Assembly (NCBI RefSeq): GCF_004217095.1
Contig: NZ_SHKO01000007.1
Location: 1-37,784 of the forward strand
DNA length: 37,784 bases
Source of the DNA: Advenella incenata
GTDB taxonomy: Bacteria; Pseudomonadota; Gammaproteobacteria; Burkholderiales; Burkholderiaceae_B
Reading direction: 5' to 3'
This document shows, one piece after another, positions 13,322 to 20,804 of the stretch (position 1 is its first letter; every line of letters starts with the position of its first letter). Made by a program: the position numbers and the translations under genes. The notes beneath the pieces were generated by a model. It searched no databases. It was given only the letters and a program-made list of their open reading frames with translations, and had not been told where the DNA came from.

Positions 13322-13642
13322 ATGAAACGTGTCTCTAGTAAGTTAGTTCGCACTGTGGCTGATTCTCTAATGATGGTCACCCTTGTGATGGTTTCTCAGG
13401 CGGCGATGGCCCAGGGCTTTGCCGCGCCGGTTATCGATGTTGTCACGCAGATCCAAGATGGTATTTACGCCTTGGTGGGCGTCCTGGCAATTATTGGTCT
13501 GTTATGGCAGCTGTATGAAGGTTCGCAAGGTCAAAAGACGTGGCCCGATATTGGTAAAACGTGCCTTTGGATCGTTGCCGCGGCTGCCGTAGTGGCTATC
13601 GGTAACTGGCTCTGGGCAACCGGCGCGTCAATTTCGTTCTAA
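13322..13642 (+). CDS. virB2: VirB2-like pilin subunit
   Basis: A 106-residue pro-pilin that forms the conjugative pilus. A long signal sequence ends near AMAQ (about residue 30). The mature part has two hydrophobic helices, QDGIYALVGVLAIIGLLWQL and CLWIVAAAAVVAIGNWLW, joined by a short polar loop, the standard VirB2 hairpin. ATG 13322 is chosen because AAGGAAAA precedes it; an upstream in-frame codon lacks a ribosome site. It lies 16 bp before virB3 and behind a strong terminator, so it may be transcribed at higher or separate levels. Confidence 0.92.
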   Translation: MKRVSSKLVRTVADSLMMVTLVMVSQAAMAQGFAAPVIDVVTQIQDGIYALVGVLAIIGLLWQLYEGSQGQKTWPDIGKTCLWIVAAAAVVAIGNWLWATGASISF

Positions 13643-13658
13643 TTAATAAGGAACGGCA

Positions 13659-14096
13659 ATGCGCAACTCCAATGAAACCAAGATATTGGATGAAAAATTC
13701 CCAACCTTCAATGCATTGGGTCGTTCAGCGTTGGTGCTTGGCATTCCACTGATGCCTTTGGTGCTTCTAGTGGGATTGTCCTTGGTCGTGACAATGGCTT
13801 TGCTGATATTTATACATGGGAAGGCGCTGCTATTTCTGCTGATCCCCTTGCCAGTCATTGTCTTTATGAAAACTGTCTCACGTAACGATGACCAGGCATT
13901 AAAGGTCATCGGATACGAGCTAATGAGCTGGTTCTATCGGCGCAATGCGGCATTTTTCAATGGCACCACGACCATTCTAGCCACTCAATTCGGGAGAAAT
14001 TTACATGATTATCAGCGATTTTTTGAGCAAGGCGCTCAAAAAACAAGCCTCGGGTTCGACCTTCCTGCCGAAGGTATCCCAACATATAACCGCTAA
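13659..14096 (+). CDS. virB3: VirB3-like inner-membrane protein with a C-terminal extension
   Basis: A 145-residue T4SS inner-membrane protein. Two adjacent hydrophobic segments (LVLGIPLMPLVLLVGLSLVV and LLIFIHGKALLFLLIPLPVI) occupy residues about 25-68, followed by the conserved VSRNDDQALKVIG-type segment. VirB3 proteins are usually nearer 90-110 residues; here the frame stays open 92 bp into virB4, adding about 30 residues. It starts 16 bp after virB2 with AAGGAA. The extension may be real or simply an uninterrupted overlap. Confidence 0.88.
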   Translation: MRNSNETKILDEKFPTFNALGRSALVLGIPLMPLVLLVGLSLVVTMALLIFIHGKALLFLLIPLPVIVFMKTVSRNDDQALKVIGYELMSWFYRRNAAFFNGTTTILATQFGRNLHDYQRFFEQGAQKTSLGFDLPAEGIPTYNR

Positions 14097-16419
14097 TCTG
14101 ATTCATTTCAAGACGGGCCATATCGGGTTTGTGATCCGGTTAGAAGGCTTGCCCTTTGAAAGTGAGGACGATTCACACCTTAAAAACCACTTCACACAGT
14201 TGGCGCACCAACTCGCTAGCGCAGGTAAAACGCTGGGCAATCGTTTGGCCTTTTGGACTACGCTACGGCGTCGAAAAAAGGAGTTCGACCGTCAATATGC
14301 CTTTGACAACCTGTTTTGCCATGAATTTGCTGAGAAGTACCTGCAAAAATTTCAGACAGGTGATTACTACGAGAATGTCTTTTATCTGACGGGCCTGATC
14401 AAATATGAGGAGTTTGACGAAGGGATTAAAGAGGCTAATGATCTGATTTCTGTGCTGATGCTGGGGCTGGATGTTTATGATCCGGTAGTTTTGACGGCGT
14501 GGCAGAATACAGAAGGAGTGTTGTTTTCAGAGGTGTTTACCTTCTTTGGCTCACTGATAAATGGAGTTGAAGAGGACATTCCCCTGTCTAACGTGGATGC
14601 TTACCAGACGCTTGCCAGCGCGGATCTGCACTTTGGTGCTGATGTGTGCGAGATTCGGGGCCAGAGCGGGACGCGCTATGCGGTGTGCTTCGATTTGAAA
14701 GATTTTGGCGTGTCGCAGGTCAAGGTACTGCACCGGGTATTAGATCTGCCGTGTGAGTTCACTTTTACGCAATCCTTTGTGTACGTTGATTCCCCGTCGA
14801 TGCAGCACACCATCAATAAACAACTCAATAACCTGGTGTCGGTAGGAGATCATGCTGTTGATCAGCAGGACGAGCTCAATGCTGGTCTGGGTAAGCTGAC
14901 CTCTGGCGAGCTAATGTTCGGGGAATATCACAGCGCCTTGGTGGTTTATGGATCAACGGCTCGGTTGGCCTCCCAGAATGGAGCCAGGGTGTATACCCGG
15001 TTCTTGAATTCGGGTGGCTACCGGTTTATCAAGGCTGGCTTATCGGCACCTATAACGTTCTTTAGCCAGGTGCCTGGTGCCAAGCACAAGCCCCGATCTT
15101 TCCCAAAATCGACCGTTAATCTGGCGACAACCTTCGGGATGCATAACTATTCCCACGGAAAAAGCCAGGGTAATCCGATCGGGGACGGTTCGGCGGTCAT
15201 GCCGATGCAGACCGTTTCCAACACGATCTATGATTTTAATTATCATTTTTCTAACCCAAAAGAGGACAACACCGGCGACAAAATTGCCGGTCACACCTTG
15301 ATTTTGGGTGCAACGGGTACGGGTAAAACGACTTTGGAAACCGCACAGTTGGCTTTTGCGGATCGGTTTAACCCTTACCTTTTTGTGCTGGATTTGGATG
15401 AGGGTATGAAAATCTTTATCCGGGCCACGGGCGGTGCCTACTATTCCCTGAAAGATGGGGAGTCAACAGGCTGCAACCCGTTCCAGTTGCCAGATAGTCC
15501 TAAAACTCGCGAGTTTCTATACAAGCTGGTGGGGATCTGCGGTAAGAATGCTGCCGGGTCATTGACAGCTGCCGAAGAAAAGCAGATCCAGGTAGCGGTC
15601 GATACGTTGATGAACACCATTGACTTTAAAAACCGCAATTTCAGTGTACTTTTGCAAAGCATTCCCCCAGAACCCTTGAAATCCGACAATCTAAGAGGTC
15701 GTCTGTCTCGATGGTGTCGTAGTGAAAACGGGCGCTATGCCTGGTGTCTGGATAATCCTACGAACCATTTTGACCCGGATGATTTTTTCCGGATTGGCTT
15801 TGATCTGACTGATATTCTCAAGGATGACTACCTGCCGACAGAGCCGGTTTTGGCTTACTTGTTCTTTCTACGCTCTTTGATGATGGATCGAGTGGCCGCT
15901 TCTGGCGGCATTCTGGCCACGGTTATTGAGGAGTTCTGGTACCCGGCCCGGTTTGAGGTGACGCAGGACTTTATGCTCAAAATCCTGAAAACCGACCGCA
16001 AGCTTGGTGGTTGGGTGATTTTGACCAGTCAAAGCCCGGAAGATGCCATTAATAGCCCTATTTTTGCGGCAATAGTGCAGCAGACCCCAACCAAGATCTT
16101 TTTGCCTAACCCTGATGCTGAGTTTGAGGGCAGTTATGCTCGATGCGGCATCACATACAAGGAGTATGAGGAACTGGTGAAATTGACCTTGGAGAGCCGT
16201 ACTTTTCTGATTCGCCAGTCCCGCCAGTCTGCGTTTGCTACGTTGAATCTATACGGGTTTGAGGATGAAATGGCGGTGTTATCTGGTTCTGCCGATAACG
16301 TGGCCATCCTGGATGAGGTCATGGTCGAGCAGGGTGATGTGCCAGTCGATGTTTGGTATCCGGCCTTTAAGGAGCGGGTACGCGAAGCGCGGCAGGCAAA
16401 AAGGAAAAAGGCAGCATAG
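14005..16419 (+). CDS. virB4: VirB4-like T4SS ATPase
   Basis: An 804-residue AAA+ ATPase of the CagE/TrbE/VirB family, the largest energiser of the secretion channel, at the inner membrane. Walker A GATGTGKTT lies at about residues 435-443 and the Walker B region ATVIEEFWYP near 640, followed by LTSQSPEDAINSPIF, a conserved sensor stretch. GGGAGAAA sits 8 bp before ATG 14005, supporting this start even though it lies within the virB3 frame. Length is normal for the family. Confidence 0.96.
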   Translation: MIISDFLSKALKKQASGSTFLPKVSQHITANLIHFKTGHIGFVIRLEGLPFESEDDSHLKNHFTQLAHQLASAGKTLGNRLAFWTTLRRRKKEFDRQYAFDNLFCHEFAEKYLQKFQTGDYYENVFYLTGLIKYEEFDEGIKEANDLISVLMLGLDVYDPVVLTAWQNTEGVLFSEVFTFFGSLINGVEEDIPLSNVDAYQTLASADLHFGADVCEIRGQSGTRYAVCFDLKDFGVSQVKVLHRVLDLPCEFTFTQSFVYVDSPSMQHTINKQLNNLVSVGDHAVDQQDELNAGLGKLTSGELMFGEYHSALVVYGSTARLASQNGARVYTRFLNSGGYRFIKAGLSAPITFFSQVPGAKHKPRSFPKSTVNLATTFGMHNYSHGKSQGNPIGDGSAVMPMQTVSNTIYDFNYHFSNPKEDNTGDKIAGHTLILGATGTGKTTLETAQLAFADRFNPYLFVLDLDEGMKIFIRATGGAYYSLKDGESTGCNPFQLPDSPKTREFLYKLVGICGKNAAGSLTAAEEKQIQVAVDTLMNTIDFKNRNFSVLLQSIPPEPLKSDNLRGRLSRWCRSENGRYAWCLDNPTNHFDPDDFFRIGFDLTDILKDDYLPTEPVLAYLFFLRSLMMDRVAASGGILATVIEEFWYPARFEVTQDFMLKILKTDRKLGGWVILTSQSPEDAINSPIFAAIVQQTPTKIFLPNPDAEFEGSYARCGITYKEYEELVKLTLESRTFLIRQSRQSAFATLNLYGFEDEMAVLSGSADNVAILDEVMVEQGDVPVDVWYPAFKERVREARQAKRKKAA

Positions 16420-16447
16420 GTAATGAAAATCGTTATGTTCATGTAAT

Positions 16448-16505
16448 ACCCGTCCTGGTTGATGCGCAAGGGCAGGGCGGGTGTTGTAAATGCAGTACAT
16501 GTACT
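16448..16505. other. Stem-loop and 12-bp palindrome between virB4 and virB5
   Basis: ACCCG-T-CCTG (16448-16457) pairs with CAGG-G-CGGGT (16473-16482). It lacks a T run, so it is not a typical terminator. AGTACATGTACT (16494-16505) is a perfect palindrome 18 bp before the virB5 ribosome site. RNA processing or regulator binding are possible. Confidence 0.4.
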
Positions 16506-16536
16506 TCTCTTATATTATTTTCTAGGAAATCCAAAA

Positions 16537-17178
16537 ATGAAAACCCTTAAATATATGAAGCGGGCCGCATTGATTGCGGCCTTTTCTTTGTCCGGCTCAG
16601 CCTTTGCGGCGGGGATCCCGACCATCGACGCGGCGGCTCTGGCTCAAATGGCTGAGCAAATAACGCACATGAAAACACAGATTGAAAATCAGATATCACA
16701 GATTACGGAGCTGAAAAATCAAGTCAAGGCGGTAACGGGTACGCGTAATATGGGCAATTTACTCAAAGACCAGGTGAAAGACGTAATCCCCTCTGAATGG
16801 GCGGATATTTATAAAGCAGCCAATGTGGATGTGTCCAGCATTACGGATCTCAAAACCTTCGATCCGCAAGCCGGTTTAAAGAATCTGGCCTCAATTCAGG
16901 AGTTTTCAGAACGCGCTTTTAAGGACACAAAAGCGAGGCTGGGTAACATTGAGGGCCTAATGGCACAGATTGATATGACGCAGGATATGAAGGGCGCAGC
17001 TGATTTACAGAACCGCATTGCCACGGAGAATGCAGCTATCGTGAATACTCAAGTCAAGATGGATATGATGGCGCGACTGTACGAGAACCAGAAGGAAATT
17101 AACTATCGTCAACGTGTCCAACATTCCAATTGCAGAATGCAAGCTTGGGCCAATCGTTCGGATGGCAGTTGCGAATAA
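16537..17178 (+). CDS. virB5: VirB5-like minor pilus protein
   Basis: A 213-residue exported protein. Signal peptide MKRAALIAAFSLSGSAFAAG, then a helical mature region starting with IPTIDAAALAQMAEQITHM and IENQISQITELKNQVKAVTG, the recognisable VirB5/TrbJ opening. These proteins cap or nucleate the pilus and contact recipients. ATG 16537 is set by AGGAAA; a longer upstream reading lacks a signal-peptide logic. It follows virB4 by 117 bp containing a stem-loop and palindrome. Confidence 0.9.
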   Translation: MKTLKYMKRAALIAAFSLSGSAFAAGIPTIDAAALAQMAEQITHMKTQIENQISQITELKNQVKAVTGTRNMGNLLKDQVKDVIPSEWADIYKAANVDVSSITDLKTFDPQAGLKNLASIQEFSERAFKDTKARLGNIEGLMAQIDMTQDMKGAADLQNRIATENAAIVNTQVKMDMMARLYENQKEINYRQRVQHSNCRMQAWANRSDGSCE

Positions 17179-17213
17179 ATCAAGAATGCTGCATTCTTAC
17201 GGCTGAGAAGCGT

Positions 17214-17246
17214 TGACCAGGTGCAATTTTATCTGGTCACTTTTTT
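17214..17246 (+). terminator. Terminator between virB5 and the lipoprotein gene
   Basis: TGACCAG (17214-17220) pairs with CTGGTCA (17233-17239), followed by CTTTTTT. A second perfect hairpin, AAGAATG-CTG-CATTCTT, lies at 17182-17198 directly after virB5. Confidence 0.8.
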
Positions 17247-17271
17247 ATTTCATCTGATAAAGGATTATGAC

Positions 17272-17622
17272 ATGCGTGTTTTATTAATTGCTGGGTTGAT
17301 CGGTTTGAGTGCCGTTGTTGCTGGTTGTGGAGAGAAAGCAGAGGCCCAAAAATCACAGTCTAGTGATGTTCAAAAAACACCATCGCCTGCAGAAGCGCTG
17401 CCTGAGGGTACGTCTGCTCCTGATCAAAATGAATATCGTAAGAAAAAACAACTAACCTCATGCAAAATGTTTGCAAGACATGACGGTAAGAACGATCCGT
17501 TCTATGCCCTAAAGTGCAAGCAGGATTTGGGGCAGGAAGTGTGTGAGCAGCATTACTCTAAAGAGGCATGTTCCGCTACCGATGAGGACATTGCAAAATC
17601 GAAAAAGTCCAAAAATGAATAG
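17272..17622 (+). CDS. Small lipoprotein in the entry-exclusion position
   Basis: A 116-residue lipoprotein: signal MRVLLIAGLIGLSAVVAGC with the lipobox AVVAGC (cysteine at residue 19). It is followed by a Ser/Gln/Pro-rich linker and a charged C-terminus with four further cysteines (SCKMF, LKCKQ, EVCEQ, EACSA). Lipoproteins encoded between virB5 and virB6 (IncN and IncW eex) or after trbJ (IncP trbK) mediate entry exclusion, so that role is likely by position; no eex-specific motif is clear. ATG 17272 follows AAAGGA. It sits behind a terminator, 22 bp before virB6. Confidence 0.75.
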   Translation: MRVLLIAGLIGLSAVVAGCGEKAEAQKSQSSDVQKTPSPAEALPEGTSAPDQNEYRKKKQLTSCKMFARHDGKNDPFYALKCKQDLGQEVCEQHYSKEACSATDEDIAKSKKSKNE

Positions 17623-17644
17623 GGCGTTTATATAAAGGAATGCT

Positions 17645-18574
17645 ATGAGCATTATTTCTGAACTGACGGACATATTTACGTCCAAACTTGGTACAGATCT
17701 ATTTTCCAAAACGGGGGATTTCATAACTGGGATTGCCCCTATTTTTTCGGCTGGACTAAGCCTCTACTTGCTCCTGCTTGTCTTTTATTACTACAACAGG
17801 GGGTTAGATGACGCAATTCTGGATATCTTTAAAAGGGTTATTGTCTGGCTGATTATTATTGCCTTTGCATTTAATGCTGGAACATATACAAAACTTGCTA
17901 GTTTTATTTATGCGCTACCAGATGATCTAAGTAGTTTATTTGGAGGAGAGCAAACAACAGCAAGTGCAGTAGAGACCGGCGTACAAAACGTTGATAAGAT
18001 GGTCGCTAATATTGGTTTGATTTCTGAAGACGCTAATTGGTATGAATGGGATGTTCATTTGCCGGTATTTGGTGGTCAGGTAGGTGCATATTTAATGGGC
18101 TATTGGCTTCTTCTATTAGCCTTTGCCTATTATTTGATTACAAAAGTATGTCTTGCCTTGACGTTAATGGTTGGCCCGCTGTTTCTCGGCGCTGCCTTGT
18201 TTCCAGGAACACGTCAGTTTGCGATGAACTGGATAGGACAATGTTTGAACTATACGGTGACAATTGTTCTTTTTGCCATTATCAGTAAAATGCAAAGCGA
18301 ATTTGTTGCTACGCATGTAAGCAATTGGGCAGGCGATAATTCAACGTGGGACATTGTAAAGCTATGGGACATTATGACGCAGTTGATTGCCATGACAATT
18401 CTGTTTACTTTGGTGTCATTAAGCGTTCCTAGTATTGCTGCTGCTTTGACTGGTGGTGCACAGGCCGATTCACATGGCAGGACAGTTAGCCGCTTTGTTG
18501 GTGGAATGCGACGTATGACAGGCACTATGAATTTTGGCCGTCCAGGTAAAGCTAATCGAGCAGGTAAAAATTAA
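17645..18574 (+). CDS. virB6: VirB6-like polytopic inner-membrane protein
   Basis: A 309-residue channel component with several transmembrane segments (GIAPIFSAGLSLYLLLLVFY, VIVWLIIIAFAFNAG, GYWLLLLAFAYYLITKVCLA, LTLMVGPLFLGAALF, QLIAMTILFTLVSLSVPSIA). The ALTLMVGPLFLGAALFPGTR stretch with its conserved tryptophan region is typical of TrbL/VirB6. The Gly/Arg-rich C-terminus is cytoplasmic. AAAGGAA precedes the start. The gene looks more AT-rich than virB4 or virB8-11, like its two neighbours, hinting at a separate history for 17.2-19.0 kb. Confidence 0.92.
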   Translation: MSIISELTDIFTSKLGTDLFSKTGDFITGIAPIFSAGLSLYLLLLVFYYYNRGLDDAILDIFKRVIVWLIIIAFAFNAGTYTKLASFIYALPDDLSSLFGGEQTTASAVETGVQNVDKMVANIGLISEDANWYEWDVHLPVFGGQVGAYLMGYWLLLLAFAYYLITKVCLALTLMVGPLFLGAALFPGTRQFAMNWIGQCLNYTVTIVLFAIISKMQSEFVATHVSNWAGDNSTWDIVKLWDIMTQLIAMTILFTLVSLSVPSIAAALTGGAQADSHGRTVSRFVGGMRRMTGTMNFGRPGKANRAGKN

Positions 18575-18586
18575 GGAGAATGCGAG

Positions 18587-18976
18587 ATGAATAAAAAGCT
18601 GGAATCAACAATGCGCAGAGCCGTTATTAGTGAACGGGCGCAACGAGGCATGTCCTGGCTATTGTTTATTGAAATACTTTGGTTGGCGGGAACACTTGGT
18701 CTAGTTGCCTATAAATTTCTCAATATTGGAAATTGGGCATGGCTGGTAGGGGGGTTGGCCTACTTTGGTTTTTTATGGCTGCGCCGTTATTCACTATTTT
18801 GCAAAGTGATGAGCATTATCTTCACCGTGTATTGGGTTTTCGGCTTTACCGCATTAAGTTATTCATCGTACGGGATCTCTGCAATGACTATTGGTGTCGC
18901 TGTTGTGAGCCTCATATTCATAGGTGGGATTCATTGGCGGGGCCTTCAAGAAATGGATGATTTATATGCCAGATAG
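18587..18976 (+). CDS. Small polytopic membrane protein, unknown
   Basis: A 129-residue protein with four probable membrane helices (WLLFIEILWLAGTLGLVAY, WAWLVGGLAYFGFLWL, VMSIIFTVYWVFGFTAL, ISAMTIGVAVVSLIFIGG) and a basic N-terminus (MNKKLESTMRRAVISERAQR). Not recognised. It is 12 bp after virB6 with AAGGAGAA as ribosome site, so it is co-translated with virB6. Position behind the putative exclusion lipoprotein and virB6 suggests an accessory channel or inner-membrane exclusion role; this is inference. Confidence 0.75.
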   Translation: MNKKLESTMRRAVISERAQRGMSWLLFIEILWLAGTLGLVAYKFLNIGNWAWLVGGLAYFGFLWLRRYSLFCKVMSIIFTVYWVFGFTALSYSSYGISAMTIGVAVVSLIFIGGIHWRGLQEMDDLYAR

Positions 18977-18988
18977 GCGATATATCGC
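18977..18988. promoter_or_regulatory. 12-bp palindrome after the membrane gene
   Basis: GCGATATATCGC is a perfect palindrome starting immediately after the TAG of the membrane gene, 26 bp before the terminator. It may be part of the transcript end or a protein site. Confidence 0.35.
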
Positions 18989-19014
18989 AAGTATATAAAC
19001 TAGGAAATACAGAT

Positions 19015-19044
19015 AACCACATTAATTCAAATGTGGTTTTTTTT
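19015..19044 (+). terminator. Strong terminator before virB7
   Basis: AACCACATT (19015-19023) pairs with AATGTGGTT (19030-19038) and runs into TTTTTTTT. It lies 60 bp before the virB7 start. Confidence 0.9.
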
Positions 19045-19103
19045 CGTCTGATGATTTTGAATTTGTTCTTACAAAAACGATTCACTCATAGGAGTTTGAG
19101 TAA

Positions 19104-19247
19104 ATGAAAAAGCTATTTTTAAGTGCGCTGATGTTGGTGTCCCTGGCAGCTTGCGCCAGCCATACACCGGCACCAGAGCCAAAGGGAACGCCCTTTCCGA
19201 TTAATCAGGGCTATGAAATAAAAGGGGAGTTTCGTCATGTTCTTTAA
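19104..19247 (+). CDS. virB7: VirB7-like small lipoprotein
   Basis: A 47-residue lipoprotein. MKKLFLSALMLVSLAAC has a clean lipobox LAAC with the cysteine at residue 17; the mature part is ASHTPAPEPKGTPFPINQGY and a short tail. VirB7 proteins anchor VirB9 at the outer membrane and form the core-complex ring. It lies directly before virB8 and overlaps its start by 11 bp. TAGGAG precedes the ATG. Identification rests on lipobox, length and position; sequence conservation is low in this family. Confidence 0.85.
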   Translation: MKKLFLSALMLVSLAACASHTPAPEPKGTPFPINQGYEIKGEFRHVL

Positions 19248-19953
19248 GAAAAAGAAAAAGGGCGATGCGTCGCCCCGACACGAGGCTATTTCGTTTATCC
19301 AGAAGGCCCAGGAGTTTGAAAAATCGCAAATCGAGGCGGTCAAGCGTAATAACAAGCTGGCCTGGCGCGTAACAGGGGCCAGTATGTTGCTGGCCGTGCT
19401 GTCGGTCGGTGCAGTTATCGGTCTGACCCCCTTAAAAACAGTTGAGCCTTTTGTGCTTCGCGTCGATAACAATACGGGTGCCACGGATGTAGTGACTTCG
19501 GTTCGGGATATTAAACCCCTGAAATTTGATGAGGCCATTGATAAATTCTGGCTTAGTCAGTACGTTCGGTACCGTGAGGGCTATGACTGGTGGACAGTGC
19601 AGCCCGGTTATGACGCCTCTATGCTGATGAGTTCGCCCCATATCCAGAATGACATTGGGGCGTTTTTTGAATCGGCTGCTGCGCCTTACAAGGTGCTCAA
19701 GGATAAGGCCCGAGTCGATATTCGGGTTATCAGTATCAGTTTCTTTGATAGCACGGCTCAGATTCGCTTTGAAAAACGAGTCAAATTTTTGGCGGGTGAT
19801 CAATCCAATGCACCTGCACCGCAACGCTTGCTGGCAACTGTCGCTTATCGATATGTCAATAAGCCCATCACAGAAAAAGATCGCCTTGTGAACCCGTTGG
19901 GGTTTCAGGTCATGAGCTACCGGGTTGACCCGGAAGCGGTAACGACTCAGTAA
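19237..19953 (+). CDS. virB8: VirB8-like inner-membrane assembly factor
   Basis: A 238-residue bitopic protein: charged cytoplasmic N-terminus (KKKKKGDASPRHEAISFIQK), one membrane helix (GASMLLAVLSVGAVIGLTPL, residues about 47-66) and a periplasmic NTF2-like domain with VEPFVLRVDNNTG and QYVRYREGYDW. It nucleates the secretion complex by contacts with VirB10 and VirB4. AAAAGGGGAG precedes ATG 19237 within virB7, giving translational coupling. Confidence 0.94.
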   Translation: MFFKKKKKGDASPRHEAISFIQKAQEFEKSQIEAVKRNNKLAWRVTGASMLLAVLSVGAVIGLTPLKTVEPFVLRVDNNTGATDVVTSVRDIKPLKFDEAIDKFWLSQYVRYREGYDWWTVQPGYDASMLMSSPHIQNDIGAFFESAAAPYKVLKDKARVDIRVISISFFDSTAQIRFEKRVKFLAGDQSNAPAPQRLLATVAYRYVNKPITEKDRLVNPLGFQVMSYRVDPEAVTTQ

Positions 19954-19969
19954 GGGCGAGGGGAAAACT

Positions 19970-20794
19970 ATGAAACAAAAGCCAATTCTTACACTTCTGG
20001 CCGCTGCTGCGGTCTTTTTTGTGTCCGGCCAGGCCAATGCCTTGTCCGTACCCAAGGGATCGGGCCTAGACCCTCGGATTCAGACCGTCACGTATAACCC
20101 GAATAATGTTGTGCATATTCGTGCGCAAATTGGACGGGCTGTCCTTGTGCAGCTAGAGGATGATGAGCGCCTGGACGGCGATAGTGCGGCCCTGGGCATG
20201 GGCGATGCTGAGGCATGGAAACTGAGTGTCAAGGGCAACAACATCATTTTCAAGCCCACGGCACCCAATCCAGAAACAAACCTGATTATGACGACCAATA
20301 AGCGCACGTATGTGTTTCAGCTGTCAATTGATGGACGTGGCCGCCAGGCTCCTACGTATGTACTGCGATTCCGGTATCCGGACACCCAGCGGGCCAATGT
20401 AGCGGCTCAGCGTGCAAAAAATGAACAGGCGCACGAGATCCTGAGCGGTAAAAAACTGCGTCCTAATGTGGTGCGGGCCAATCAGAACTATTGGGGTTTC
20501 GGGGATAAGTCATTGACACCGACCTCTATGTTTGACGATGGCCGGTTTACGTATCTGGAATTTGACAATGGTCGGGATATGCCAAGCATCTACAAAATCA
20601 TGCCCGATGGCACTGAATCCCTGGTCAATCTGCATGTCGAGGGCAATACGGTGGTTGTGCATGAGCTAAGTAGCAAATTTGTCCTTCGCCTTGGTAACAC
20701 GGTGCTGGGTGTGGACAACCGAGGCTTTAACCAACGTGGCCGCTTTAACCAGACCGGTGCGGGTCAAGATGGCCGTGTGCGGATCGTGAAATAA
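19970..20794 (+). CDS. virB9: VirB9-like outer-membrane core protein
   Basis: A 274-residue periplasmic/outer-membrane component of the core complex. Signal peptide LTLLAAAAVFFVSGQANA, then the N-terminal domain beginning DPRIQTVTYNPNNVV and TNLIMTTNKRTYVFQLS. The C-terminal beta domain contains NYWGFGDKSLTPTSMFDDGR and FTYLEF. Both regions are typical of TrbG/VirB9/CagX. GAGGGGAAAA precedes the start. It lies 16 bp after virB8 and 10 bp before virB10. Confidence 0.95.
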   Translation: MKQKPILTLLAAAAVFFVSGQANALSVPKGSGLDPRIQTVTYNPNNVVHIRAQIGRAVLVQLEDDERLDGDSAALGMGDAEAWKLSVKGNNIIFKPTAPNPETNLIMTTNKRTYVFQLSIDGRGRQAPTYVLRFRYPDTQRANVAAQRAKNEQAHEILSGKKLRPNVVRANQNYWGFGDKSLTPTSMFDDGRFTYLEFDNGRDMPSIYKIMPDGTESLVNLHVEGNTVVVHELSSKFVLRLGNTVLGVDNRGFNQRGRFNQTGAGQDGRVRIVK

Positions 20795-20804
20795 GGAAAA
20801 TGTG

